Shown here in pieces: positions 1 through 10,542 of a DNA stretch of 64,000 nucleotides. Source of the stretch: Taxillus chinensis (lineage: Eukaryota > Streptophyta > Magnoliopsida > Santalales > Loranthaceae); contig CM042088.1 of the NCBI GenBank assembly GCA_023512835.1, positions 11,834,078-11,898,077 of the forward strand. The letters are read 5' to 3'. A program made the position numbers and the translations under genes. Below the pieces are notes generated by a model, which was given only the letters and a program-made list of their open reading frames with translations, was not told where the DNA came from and made no database searches. The stretch's first letter is position 1, and each line of letters starts with the position of its first letter.

Positions 1-1022
1 GGAAGGATGAAAAAAAAAGAAAAAAAAAAAAAAAGAAAAAAATAGTGATTTTCTTTTTCTTTTTGTGGATGCCATAATCACACACTTCACGCTTTTATTT
101 TCATGCGTATATTCCTACATTTGCTTTAAGATTTTAGGTTCACAAAAACAAAAAAAAATATAACAAAAGCAAACAAAAAATGTTTTTTCATGTTTTAAAG
201 CCAAAAAAACGTTTCATTGTTTTGAACAAAAAAAAACCAAAATTAGTATTTCAATTCCCAAACAAAACAAAAGAAAAAGAAAAACAAAAAAAAAAAAACA
301 AAACAAAACAAAAACTAACAAAAAATGTTTTTTCATGTTTTAAAGCCAAAAAAACGTTTCATTGTTTTTGAACCAAAAAAAAGAAAAAACCAAAATTAGT
401 ATTTCAATTCCCAAAAAAAAAAAAAAAAACAAACAAAAAACAAAAAAATGAAGCAAAACAAAACAAAACGTTTTTAAAAAAAAAAAAAAAAAAAAAACAA
501 AAAAAACAAAATATGTATGTTTTCTAAAAAAAAAAACCAAAGAAAAAAGAAACAAAAATCATTTGTCTAGGACTTCAATTTCAAAAGCAAAACCAAAAAC
601 CAAAACCAATCCCTAGGATCTCATTCTCCACTTCAAACAAAAACCCAAAATTTTTAGGATTCCCTTTTTTAGAAATTTAGGATAAATCCATTTTAACCAT
701 GACTTTAATAAATAACTTAGCTAAATAAAAATCATAGACTTTTTAGGAAACTTAACCCAGCTATGACAGTACAAATAAAATAAAACCTCCTCCTCCTAAA
801 TTAGATACCGAAAGGGTGCTGTAGGGGTGCTAATCCTTCCCTACACGTAACCAACTCCCGAACCCATCTCTGATAACGCAGACCACACGCTTAAGACTAC
901 TCAAAGTAGAGGGTATCCAACTGTACCCCAAAAACAGTTGGTGGCGACTCTAAAATTTCTCACCATTGGTTTAGTTTGAGCTCACCCCAAAAAAAGGGCT
1001 CGGACGAAAACCAGTGATGACA
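1..1022 (+). repeat. Element A 5' LTR, 3' portion
   Basis: Aligns by eye with 15324-16393 of the downstream LTR with few differences and ends in TGATGACA. The first 600 bases are extremely A-rich with AAAACAAAA-type runs; 660-1022 is more complex and best conserved, also in the E LTR near 44760-45099. Short ORFs in the A-rich part are low-complexity and not credible genes. The LTR start lies roughly 2 kb left of the window, judged from the 3125-bp downstream copy. Confidence 0.9.
917..951 (+). other. LTR hairpin followed by a primer-site-like decamer
   Basis: CCAACTGT (917-924) and ACAGTTGG (934-941) form a perfect 8-bp stem with a 9-nt loop. It is immediately followed by TGGCGACTCT (942-951), identical to the first ten bases of the primer binding site at 1025. 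The same arrangement recurs in the other A LTR (decamer near 16312) and in the E LTR (44998-45032). Function is not known; it could affect tRNA binding or strand transfer. Confidence 0.7.
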
Positions 1023-1024
1023 AC

Positions 1025-1043
1025 TGGCGACTCTGCTGGGGAC
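1025..1043 (+). other. Primer binding site of element A
   Basis: TGGCGACTCTGCTGGGGAC begins two bases after the LTR end at 1022. Its reverse complement ends in CCA, as a tRNA 3' end must, and looks like the acceptor/T arm of a plant tRNA-Arg. tRNA-Arg priming is known for Ogre elements; the isoacceptor assignment is from memory of tRNA sequences and not checked. Confidence 0.8.
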
Positions 1044-1685
1044 ATAAGAATGAACACTTTAGAGAGTTAGGTCTAGAACTAGGACTTAAGAGGTTATATT
1101 TAATTGTGCTGTTGTATATATGTAACTGTCATGCCAAGTTGTTTTTATACAATTGTCATTTAAACTGTGATTTATTTATACGCTTTCATTACCATGATAG
1201 TTGTGATTTATTGCTTTCCATACTTGTTGCATTCATGCATAACCCTATACCCGGGTTTAACACAATTTAGGTTAGCGAGGTTCAAGACGGTCCCCAGCCA
1301 CGTTGATCATTATCCGCAATGGGGCCTCGGACTCCTCACTCAAGCTTGAGGTTCTTTTAAGGCACGTCATTTTAAGATCCCCCTCCGGTAAATCCCATGG
1401 TGTACGGAGCCCTCTATTGAGGAAGTTTGGGAACCAACGAATAAGATAGGGGTAGCAATAAAAGCCCATCAAGGGTATCGACCCACATTTTGCTTGCTCA
1501 TTCCGTGCCATGCTAACCTTTGTTTTGTAGGGTAGTCCTTAAGTCATCCCCTACACATTTAACTATTTTTTTTTATTTTTTTACAATTGGTTTATTCTTT
1601 ATCCTGTCTACCTACCTTGATATATATTAACTTGTCATCCTAACCTGTCATCATGCATAACATGACATTCATCATTCATATAGGC
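1044..1685 (+). other. Element A 5' untranslated leader
   Basis: About 640 bases with no sustained reading frame. The end (1650-1685) is CATGCAT- and pyrimidine-rich and finishes in TCATTCATATAG just before the ATG at 1686, so it could be a splice acceptor. A possible donor-like GGTAAAT is near 1387, but no donor can be assigned with confidence. Confidence 0.5.
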
Positions 1686-3092
1686 ATGGCAACTTTCAGT
1701 CGTCTCCTAAAAGGCCTTCAGGACAAGGAGACCGTCACGATAGTGGCCCAAGCATCGGGAGACATTCAACTTCGCCTTGGAGATTTCCCGCCAGGAGAGG
1801 CCTACAAGGCAGAACATGTTGTCATAGAAGATCAGCTGGACTACACTAAGGAGGTACAGGCAATATGGAAGCAGTGGTCAAACGAAAGGAAAAGCATATA
1901 CATACAACAGTTTGGGGATTTGCTCCATGTAACCGAGCTACTGGCCGATACGGATATGCTTGGGGCAGCCATTTATTTCTGGGAACCTCGACGGCGGTGC
2001 TTCAACTTCAACAGCCTAGATCTTGTTCCCATAATATAAGAATACAGAAGATTACTGGATATCCCCGTGGAAAACAAAATGAAAATCTATCTACCTGAGC
2101 CCAGAAGGTCATGCCGAAGGGCCTTTGCTGAGATTATGGGAAAGCCAGTATGGGACTCACCGGCGGTCACAACTTACGGTGGGCGCGAATATCTTCCATG
2201 GGCAACAATCAAAGAAATAATACAAACTGCAACGGAAGTGGAGGCACACAAATTGCTTACACTAGCTATATATGGGCTAGTCATTTTCCCGAGGATACCG
2301 GCCCATATTGATGGGGCAGTTGTAGATTTGGTCCAGCAGGTGCTCAAAGGATGTGACCCTACTCCTGCTATCTTAGCTGAAACCATCCGATCTCTTACTT
2401 ACCTAAGGAGTAGAGGCTCGGGACAGTTCATGGGGTGCCTATCTCTCCTGTGTACCTGGTTGCAAGGTCATTTCCCCTGTAGTGTTTATCGTTTCCCTGC
2501 TGTTTATCAAGTACCAGCCACAACACTACTAGATATTCTGCTCAGCAAGTGGAGCCTACCAAAAGACTTTGAGAGCTGGAAAAAGAAGTTGGGGAACCTC
2601 ACGGAAGCTGACATTACCTGGACTGCTCCTTGGATGCCGGTGGTCTCCATGACATATAGCTGCGGGGACTACAATTGGGTTCCACTTTTAGGTCCCTGGG
2701 GAGGGACTGCATATGTACCACTGCAGGTGGGGAGATAAGTGGGGCATCATCAGATTATTCCCGTGCTCTTTGGCATGGAAGAGTGTGACTTCACTTACAG
2801 CAGAACCATGCTCACAGAAGAAGGCAAGGAGATGTATCAAGCATGGTCCACACCACACAAGATTCAACCCAACAGTTCAAAACCTGGTGTTTTCCCAGCA
2901 TACATATCTTGGAGGGCACAACACAAGCCACAGCTAACGTCAGACATGAAGGCTATCCTCCAGGAGAATCAGACTTTAAGGCAGCAGATCCAGAGGCTAG
3001 AAGCATCTCTAGAAGGAGCTCTTCAAAGGCTGCAGCTGAGGGAAAAACAGATCGAGACGATAATGAAGCAGAGGGAGGAAGCAGGTAAATGA
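1686..3092 (+). pseudogene. Ogre ORF1 protein (DUF7745-like plus coiled coil), two in-frame stops
   Basis: One frame is open from ATG 1686 (ATG codons at 1653 and 1662 are also in frame) to the stop at 3090-3092, broken by TAA at 2037-2039 and TGA at 2736-2738. The middle has the look of the plant DUF7745 domain found in ORF1 of Ogre/Tat elements: KLLTLAIYGLVIFPRIPAHI, then AILAETIRSL, later VPLLGPWGG. The last 50 residues (2950-3090) are a Leu/Gln/Glu/Arg-rich coiled coil, suggesting oligomerisation. The role of Ogre ORF1 is not known. The frame runs into a good splice donor (GCAG/GTAAAT at 3084/3085) that may join it to gag. Family assignment is by recognition, not by search. Confidence 0.7.
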
Positions 3093-3350
3093 CCACCCCA
3101 GAGGAAGAGGCGTCGTGCTCCTTAGGAGATGACTGGAAGAATGCCTTAAGATCACGTAGTGATAGCTTTCATTTTACATGGCATTTCAGCATTGTATGTT
3201 TGTATTGAGTGTTTATATTGTGTGTTTTATTTGCAATAAAGTTGTTTGTTTCTTTAACCCTCTGCATAGACATTCATGCATACATGCATATCAAATGAGC
3301 ATACATGCATATCAAATGAAAAATCAAATAAAAAGTTCTCTTGTACCCAG
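3085..3350 (+). other. Candidate intron between ORF1 and gag
   Basis: Donor GCAG/GTAAAT (GT at 3085-3086) and acceptor TTCTCTTGTACCCAG (AG at 3349-3350). Removing 266 nt would place ORF1 in exactly the gag frame. One in-frame TAG at 3356-3358 then intervenes, after which the frame is open through gag ATG 3431. The interval is AT-rich, without ORFs, and holds a 21-bp duplication containing CATGCATATCAAATGA (3285-3320). Its acceptor resembles that of the intron at 6906-7086. Confidence 0.5.
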
Positions 3351-3430
3351 GTGGGTAGCAGCCTTCCTCCAGGATTGCGCATTCTTACAATCTCAGATCC
3401 CAGCGCAATCAAATACCTCAACCGCAGCCA

Positions 3431-4687
3431 ATGGCAGAAGAAACAGAGAACAGACTCATGGGGTTGGAACAGTCACAACAAACCCTACAGGGGCAAATGT
3501 CTGCAATAATGGAAATGCTCACAAAATTGACTGAAGAAAGAGGAAGAATTCCGACCGGGGGAACTACCAATCACCATCAAGAGCAGGGACAGGAGGCTGT
3601 TCAGTCACCTAACCTGGCTCCAAGCCAGGCACCCACATACCATCCTGCTATGGCACAACCTCCTACCCCAAATCAAACTCATTTCACTATGCCCGCACCA
3701 GGAAATGTAATGGAAGCGTTGGGTTCCCCAGCTCCTCAGGAAAATATTGAGTCTCTCGCTCTACGCCGACTCGAGGAAAGATTGCAGGCCGTAGAAGGCA
3801 TTGACAACTATGGTATGACCAGCCCACAAGACTTATGCTTAGTCCCTGGAGTGGTGCTACCGCCAAAATTCAAAATGCCAGATTTTGAAAAGTTCAACGG
3901 GACACGATGTCCGAGGACACATCTGGCCATGTATTGTCAAAAGATGGCCGCTTATGCTGGTGAAGACAAGCTCCTCATGCATTGTTTCCAGGAAAGCCTA
4001 ACCGGGGCATCCCTTCGCCTGTACTTTCAACTGAATGGAAACCGCGTTAAGACATGGAAGGAATTAGCTACTTCCTTCTTGGCACAGTACAAACATGTCA
4101 CCGAACTGGCGCTAGATCGATTAACCCTGCAGTCTATGGAGAAGGGATCCGAAGAGAATTTCAAAGATTATGCACGGAGATGGAGAGAGGCAGCTGTGGA
4201 GGTCCAACCTCCCCTTACCAAAAGAGAACTCACTACCCTTTTTATCAACACACTAAAAGGTGTCTACTATGAGAAGTTGATCGGTAACGTCTCCAACAGC
4301 TTTGCAGACTTGGTTGCATCCGGTGAACGCGTGGAGAGTGGAATTAAAGGAGGAAAGCTAAAGGGTGATGCAGCTAAGGCATCAAAACGGTTTCAACCAC
4401 CAGGGAAAAAGAAGGAAAATGAAACCAACTTGGTATACCAAGCGCACCAGTCAATACAACCAACATTCTACCAAGCGCCGGGGTGCTACAGAGGGGCACC
4501 GGTAGCTGCTTATGCTGCACCTGCACCACCTCCCCAATTCATGCCATACCTGCCGCAAGGAGGGGTTCCATTTCCATATCCAATGACACCTAATCCGTTT
4601 CAACCAAGAGCGCCATACCCAGAGCAACCAAGGCCAGCAAATCAAGAAGGACCGGGAGCCTCATTCCAAGGACAGGGGGCAACCTAG
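3431..4687 (+). CDS. gag: Gag capsid protein of element A
   Basis: A 418-residue frame with the retrotransposon gag/capsid fold region at about residues 150-300: PDFEKFNGTRCPRTHL, later DRLTLQSMEKGSEENFKDYA and FINTLKGVYYEKLIG are typical of Tat gag. The N-terminus is Gln/Glu-rich with a short predicted coil; the C-terminus is Pro/Gln/Tyr-rich. Gag forms the cytoplasmic virus-like particle. ATG 3431 is the first in the long frame, but the frame is open back to 3359, so in a spliced RNA translation could begin upstream in ORF1. It ends early at TAG 4685-4687; the related downstream sequence is in another frame. Confidence 0.8.
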   Translation: MAEETENRLMGLEQSQQTLQGQMSAIMEMLTKLTEERGRIPTGGTTNHHQEQGQEAVQSPNLAPSQAPTYHPAMAQPPTPNQTHFTMPAPGNVMEALGSPAPQENIESLALRRLEERLQAVEGIDNYGMTSPQDLCLVPGVVLPPKFKMPDFEKFNGTRCPRTHLAMYCQKMAAYAGEDKLLMHCFQESLTGASLRLYFQLNGNRVKTWKELATSFLAQYKHVTELALDRLTLQSMEKGSEENFKDYARRWREAAVEVQPPLTKRELTTLFINTLKGVYYEKLIGNVSNSFADLVASGERVESGIKGGKLKGDAAKASKRFQPPGKKKENETNLVYQAHQSIQPTFYQAPGCYRGAPVAAYAAPAPPPQFMPYLPQGGVPFPYPMTPNPFQPRAPYPEQPRPANQEGPGASFQGQGAT

Positions 4688-5300
4688 GGGCCCGGACCCA
4701 GCAAGCGAGAACGAATCGGGCTTCTCGCCGACCACGACAGGAGTTCGACCCGATCCCAATGACATATGCCGAATTATATCCCAAGCTTTTAGAAGCAAGG
4801 ATGGTAACTCCTATACCCTTGGGAGAAATAAAGACTCCTCCCCCGGCCTGGTATAAGCCAGATGCTAGATGTGAGTATCATGCAGGTGGAGCTGGACATG
4901 ATATCGAGAATTGTATAACATTCAAAAGGAAGGTTCAGGCATTAAAGGATGCAAAATGGCTGGATTTCTCCGCACCGTCTGGGATGCCGAATGTGAACAG
5001 CAATCCTCTCCCCGGACACTCCAATAATGTTGCTAGTATCGAAAATGAAGCACGGCTGGAAAGGGTCTCCCAAGTACAAATGGAGAAAACACATTTGTTT
5101 ACTCACATCGGAACATGGCTATATACTTGCTAAAGACACGCCAAGGGCAGGAAAAGGAATAGATGGGGAAAAACAATGCCCTTATCACAAGATGTCACGG
5201 GGACATGACATCGCAGAATGCACTGAGTTTTCCGAGGTGGTGCAAAAACTCATGGACCAAAGGATGATAGAATTCTCAAGAGGAGGAATGGACAACCAAA
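4688..5300 (+). pseudogene. gag: Gag C-terminal part with two Cys/His modules, frameshifted
   Basis: After the gag stop, related coding continues in frame 1 (MTYAELYPKLLEARMV at 4759) with a Cys-His-His-Cys module CEYHAGGAGHDIENC near 4870-4914. A second module, CPYHKMSRGHDIAEC near 5179-5223, is in frame 2, so at least two frameshifts lie between 4687 and about 5130. Such paired CxxH...HxxxxC modules precede the protease in Tat elements and probably serve as nucleic-acid-binding nucleocapsid, although they are not the classical CCHC spacing. Confidence 0.65.
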
Positions 5301-6909
5301 GCCACATGATCCAAGAAGATCATTCACACAAATCGCCATGGGTGCCAACACCCCTTGTCTTAACTGTTAAGGCTCCGGAGAACCCGTTACTGCCATATGG
5401 AATTAAGCCTCTCACTATCCATGCCTCAAGTCTCGTGCCAGACAAGAGGGGGAGAACCGGAAGCCCACAACTACCGCAGGGAATTGCACCTCTCACCATA
5501 GGTGTTCCTGCTCCTTTCCCTTATAAGACTGATAAGGCAGTCCCATGGAACTACAGTTGTGAAGTAGTACAGGGAGCCACCACAGCCGAAAAGAAAACCA
5601 GGAGCGGTCGGGCATATGCCCCAGATATGGCTGACAAAGCAAGAAAGGAAAAAGCTGTAGAACAAGACATTGAGCCTAAACTGGAAGCAACAAAGAAGGG
5701 AACACCGATCACTGAAGAAGAAACCGCAGAAATTCTGAAACTCATGAAGCAGAGCGAGTATAATATTGTGGATCAGCTAAGCCGACAACCGGCTCGCATC
5801 TCCTTGCTCTCATTAATGATGGATTCCCAACCTCACCGGGAAGCACTGCTGAAGGTTCTAAGCCAAGCCTACGTTCCTCCAACCATCTCAGTCGCGAATG
5901 TGGATGGACTCACCAGTAACCTCATCCTGAATAACGTAATTAGCTTTGGAGATGACGAGCTACCCCAAGAAGGAAAAGGGCACATAAAAGCTCTGCACAT
6001 CACGGTCAAATGCAAGGAGCACACTATAGCCCGTGTACTTATTGACAACGGCTCGGCCTTGAACATTATGCCCTTGCATATACTGCAGCAAATTCTAATT
6101 GACACGTCCTATATGCGTCCCTGTACGATGAAGGTATGGGCATTCGATGGAGGAAAGCGTGACGTGGTGGGAACTCTGGATGTTCCACTCATGATTGGGC
6201 CAACTACTTTTACGGTGGAATTTCAGGTAATGGACATCACTCCATATTACACTGTTTCTTGGGAAGACCCTGGATCCAGATGGCAGGGGCAGTGCCGTCC
6301 AGTCTCCACCAAAAGATGAAGTTTGTAATGGGGGACCAGCTCATCTGCATCTCTGGAGAGACAAGTTTCCTCGTCACCAAACCGGCATCAGTTCCCTATG
6401 TTGAAAGCAACGAAGATGTGCCAGAATGCTCCTATCGGGCTTTTAAGATGGTGAACGTCGCTTCAGCCCCAGACCATCGTCTCTCGAAGGCAGCAAAAAT
6501 GGTTGCAGCCACTATGATCAAACAGGGGTACAAACCGGGGCAAGGATTAGGCCTAACAGCTCAGGGGATTCAGAAACCCCTAACCATTCGAGAAAATACC
6601 GAAAAGTTTGGGCTAGGCTACATCCCCACAAAAGCTGACAGACAGAGGGAAGCTATCAAGAAGAGAGAAGTCAGAATGGCAAGATTGCAGAAAAGGCCCA
6701 TACAAGAAGAAAGGAGAAGCTTTCCCCCTTTAAATGTTACATTCCGAAGTGGAGGGTTTATCCACAAGAGCCAACCTGAGCCCAAGATGGGGACTGTAGC
6801 CGTACTGGACACAAATGAGCATGCACCAAGCGAGATGGTTCAGTTAGTGCGAGAGGATCCCAACCAGCCACTAAACAATTGGACCAGCCTGGACCTCCCC
6901 ATAATGTAA
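5301..6909 (+). pseudogene. pol: Aspartic protease with C-terminal G-patch, one frameshift
   Basis: Frame 2 runs to about 6255, frame 1 from 6259 to TAA 6907-6909. The retropepsin core is visible as VLIDNGSALNIM, catalytic Asp codon 6044-6046; the polyprotein cleaver works as a dimer. A one-base loss near 6258 breaks the frame just before GRPWIQMAGAVPSSLHQ. Downstream (about 6525-6600) MIKQGYKPGQGLGLTAQG is a G-patch, a glycine-rich nucleic-acid-binding motif known after the protease in some retroelements. The ORF ends at the donor of the 6906-7086 intron, so the TAA is likely intronic rather than a true end. Confidence 0.8.
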
Positions 6910-7086
6910 TGCTTACGGGTCACTGGGATTTAATGTATTCTATTTTAATGTACTTTGAAGCTGTGAACATTTGTTTTCCCTTAAACCTTCCAATAAAATG
7001 TGTTTTTCAAATCTTTCATGGTGCATTACATTCATCACATATGCATATCATATTTGGTTACCAACTTGTCATTCTCTTATAAACAG
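6906..7086 (+). other. Ogre-type intron between protease and RT
   Basis: GT at 6906-6907 (AAT/GTAATG) and AG at 7085-7086 after a T-rich stretch (CATTCTCTTATAAACAG). Removing these 181 nt joins base 6905 to 7087, and the split ATG codon is rebuilt, putting the protease frame exactly in the frame of the RT leader. The interval has stops in all forward frames and is AT-rich. Splicing between pro and RT is established for Ogre elements; that this copy is spliced is inference. Confidence 0.75.
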
Positions 7087-8396
7087 GTATCACAATGTCA
7101 ATGAAAACATAGTATGCGAAAGCGAAACGAGATGCCAAAGGTTTGACCAAAGTCCAAACTGGGAGCAGCCCGTGTTTGAAGTTGATGAGAATGAGATAGA
7201 AGAGACACCTGAGCTACCAGGGGAGATTATACGCCTATTGGAAAGGGAAGACTGTTTATCCGTTCCAAGTGAAGACCCAGTAGAAACAGTGAATTTGGGG
7301 ACGACAGCCGAACCAAAAGAATTGAGGGTGGGGTCTTTGATAGCTACCGACATCAGGAGGAAGTTAATCGAGCTGTTAAGAAGCTACATCGACATTTTTG
7401 CATGGTCATACCAAGATATGCCCGGGTTAGACACAGATATAGTGCAACATCGCATACCCGTGAAGCGAGTGCGAGCCAGGCACGACGAAATTGCGAAGAA
7501 TGAGGCCAGAGATGATACTAAAAATTAAAGAAGAAGTCAAAAAGCAATGGGATGCAGGTTTCCTAAGTGTCTCCCACTATCTAGAATGGGTCGCTAATGT
7601 TGTACCGGTACCAAAGAAAGGGGGCAAAGTACGCATGTGTGTCGACTATAGAGATCTGAATTGGGCCAGTCCGAAAGACAACTTCCCGCTCCCTCATATT
7701 GACACCTTAGTGGATAATACAGCAAAACATGCCCTATTCTCCATCATGGATGGTTTCTCGGGCTATAATCAAATTCGTATGGCCCCCGAACACAAAGAGA
7801 GGACCACATTCACGACACTTTGGGGCACCTTTTGCTATAACGTGATGCCTTTTGGCCTGAGGAATGCAGGGGCAACCTATCAGCGAGCCATGGTGACGCT
7901 ATTCCACGACATGATGCACAAGGAAGTCGAGGTATATGTGGACGACATGATAGCCAAATCTCGAAGCACTGAAGATCATATCGAAGTACTCCGCAAGCTC
8001 TTTAACAGGCTACGGAAATATCAACTGAAATTGAACCCCGAAAAGTGCACTTTCGGAGCCATGTCGGGAAAACTATTGGGTTTCATTGTGAGCCAAAAAG
8101 GAGTGGAAATCGATCCAGATAAAGTTCGAGCTATCCAAGAGATGCCGCCACCACAGACCATCAAGGAGGTTAGAGGATTCCTAGGGTGACTGAATTATAT
8201 TGCCCGATTTATTTCCCAGCTGACAGCCACATGTGAACCCATTTTCAAGACTTTACGAAAGAACAACCCAGAAATTTGGAATGACAAATGTCAAGAAGCT
8301 TTCGACAAGATCAAACAATATCTGTCTAATCCACCCATTTTGATCCCACCAGTCTGGGATAGACCTCGATCTTATACTTGACCGTTCAGGTCGGCG
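7087..8396 (+). pseudogene. pol: Reverse transcriptase of element A, frameshifts and stops
   Basis: The leader (7087-7460, frame 2) contains ELLRSYIDIFAWSYQDMPGL, the usual Tat start of RT. A one-base loss near 7465 (compare 16510-16545 in E) moves the frame to 0. RT motifs follow: VPVPKKGGKVRMCVDYRDLN, the active site YVDD at 7935-7946, and GKLLGFIVSQKGVEIDP. TGA at 8187-8189 interrupts, and paired small deletions near 8366 and 8390 put a stop at about 8380. E carries a more intact version of the same region. The protein would copy RNA to DNA in the particle; this copy cannot. Confidence 0.9.
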
Positions 8397-9284
8397 ATGG
8401 GTTGTGTCTTGGGGCAACAAGATTCTACAGGCAAGAAGGAGCAGGCCATTTATTACCTCAGCAAGAAGTTCACCATTAATGAAGAAAACTACACCCCCTT
8501 AGAGAAGACGTGCTGTGCTCTTGTCTGGATAACGAGAAGATTGAGGCAATACACCCTTTATCATACTACTTGGCTGATTTCAAGGCATGATCCGCTCAAA
8601 TATCTCTTGGAAAAACCATCCATTTCTGGAAGAATCGCCAAATGGCAGTTGATCCTATCGGAGTATGATATCATCTACGTACCTCAAAAAGCCATAAAAG
8701 GAAGTGCGATAGCCGACTATCTGGCAGATAGAGCGCTGGAAGACTTTGAGCCCATGACTATTGGTTTCCCAGATGAGCACATTAACATCATTTCGGCCGA
8801 AGTATCAGATATATGGACGATGTGGTTCGATGGAGCCTCTAGTCTCTTAGGTCATGGTGTTGGGGCCATCCTGATATCCCCAAAAGGCGAACATTTCCCC
8901 ATGGCGGCAAAGCTAACCTTCCCTTGTACAAACAATGTGGCAGAATATGAGGCTTGTGTGATGGGACTTCAAGAAGCCATTCACAAAGGAATCAAAAAAT
9001 TGCGAGTGTTCGGCGATTCGGCACTTATCATTTTTCAAGTAAGGGGTGAATGGGAGACTCGAAACCACAAATTAATCCCATATCGGAAATATGTTACAGA
9101 GTTAGCCGAGCAATTCGAAGACATCACATTTGAGCATATGCCCAGGGAATGCAACCGGCTCCCTGACGCGCCGGCAACTCTAGCCTCCCTCCTTCGACTA
9201 GACACAAATTTGGAAGTTCGGTCTTTCGATATCCGTATACAAGATGCTCCTGGACATTGCATGGCCATTGAAGGACATACTTGA
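8397..9284 (+). CDS. pol: RNase H (RT-associated) plus archaeal-type RNase H
   Basis: Frame 0, 295 residues. The first part (YYLSKKFTINEENYTPLEKT, then WLISRHDPLKYLLEK) is the RNase H domain that follows RT. The second part begins at MWFDGASSLLGHGVGAIL (Asp codon 8829-8831), continues with NNVAEYEACVMGLQEA and FGDSALIIFQV, and ends at LPDAPATLASL: the Asp-Glu-Asp-Asp set of a second, archaeal-like RNase H. This duplication is a published hallmark of the Tat clade. The frame then shifts near 9270 into integrase. ATG 8397 is simply the first in the frame; the true protein is part of the polyprotein. Confidence 0.85.
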   Translation: MGCVLGQQDSTGKKEQAIYYLSKKFTINEENYTPLEKTCCALVWITRRLRQYTLYHTTWLISRHDPLKYLLEKPSISGRIAKWQLILSEYDIIYVPQKAIKGSAIADYLADRALEDFEPMTIGFPDEHINIISAEVSDIWTMWFDGASSLLGHGVGAILISPKGEHFPMAAKLTFPCTNNVAEYEACVMGLQEAIHKGIKKLRVFGDSALIIFQVRGEWETRNHKLIPYRKYVTELAEQFEDITFEHMPRECNRLPDAPATLASLLRLDTNLEVRSFDIRIQDAPGHCMAIEGHT

Positions 9285-10542
9285 AGAAAAACCTTGGTTT
9301 GAGGACGTCAAACAATATTTACTTAAGCAAGAATACCCAACAGAGGCCACCGAATCGATAAAAGAAATATCCGAAGGTCTGCATCCAACTATTATTTCGA
9401 TGGCTCAATTCTCGTATAAGAGAAACCACGACATGGTGCTATTGCGGTGTGTGGCAAAAGAAGAATCAACGCAAATCATGAAAGAAGTGCACGAAGGGGA
9501 ATGTGGTTCACATGCAAATGGACATGCATTAACAAGACAAATCATGCGAATGGGCTACTATTGGGTCACCATGGAAAAAGATTGCATTGAATATGTGCGC
9601 AAATGCCTCAAGTGTCAAATTTATGGCGACAAGATTCAAGTACGGCCGTCTAAACTACACGTGATGGTCTCCCCGTGGCCGTTCTCACTTTGGGGCATTG
9701 ACGTTATCGGACCAATATCTCCAAAAGCGTCTAATGGTCATCGTTTCATTTTGGTAGCCATTGATTACTTCACCAAGTGGGTAGAAGCGGCATCATACGC
9801 TAATGTCACACAGGTTGTGGTACTTCGATTTATACGGAACAATATCATATGCCGATATGGTCTTCCCGAGCAGATCATAACGGACAATGCTGCCAATTTG
9901 AACAGCCGGATGATAGAGAGGTTGTGCGAAACATACAAAATTCAACACCGCAACTCGACCCCCTATCGCCCAAAGATGAATGGAGCAGTCGAGGCAGCCA
10001 ACAAGAACATCAAGGACATTATCAGAAAGATGACCGAAACGTACAAAGATTGGCATGAGAAGCTACCTTACGCTTTGCATGCTTATCGTACCTCAGTGCG
10101 TACATCAACTGGGGCAACTCCATTTTCTTTGGTCTATGGCATGGAAGCAGTTCTACCGGTCGAAGTGGAGATACCTTCCCTCCGAGTACTTAAGGATACT
10201 CAGCTCGAAGAAGCAGAATGGGTCCAAAGTCATTATGAGCAGTTGAATTTAATTGAAGGCAAGCGCCTGACAGCAGTTTGCAGAGGACAGTTGTATCAAT
10301 AGAGAACGATGAACAATTACAATAAAAAGGTGAAGCCCAGAAGCTTTCAAGGGGGTGATCTTGTCCTCAAGAAGATCTTGCCAATCCAGCATGACCATCG
10401 AGGCAAGTGGACTCCCAATTATGAAGGCCCATATGTTGTGAAAAAAGCATTCTCAGGAGGCGCATTGATCCTTGCCAAAATGGACGGAGATGAGCTTCCT
10501 AATCCAGTGAATAGTGACGTTGTCAAAAAGTTTTATGCTTAA
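9244..10542 (+). pseudogene. pol: Integrase of element A, one in-frame stop
   Basis: Frame 1 from 9244 to the stop at 10540-10542, broken only by TAG 10300-10302. An HHCC zinc-binding N-terminus is seen (HANGHALTRQIMRMGYYW, then CLKCQIYG). Catalytic D, D, E codons are 9700-9702 (GIDVIGP), 9883-9885 (ITDNAAN) and 9991-9993 (GAVEAAN). The C-terminal part (SFQGGDLVLKKILPIQ, then KWTPNYEGPYVV) is the GKGY-like DNA-binding region without a chromodomain, as expected for Tat. It would insert the cDNA into the chromosome. Confidence 0.88.

Noticed and set aside
1025..1043. A tRNA gene at the LTR border
   Set aside because: Only the 19 bases complementary to a tRNA 3' end are present; no cloverleaf can be formed. 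It is a primer binding site.
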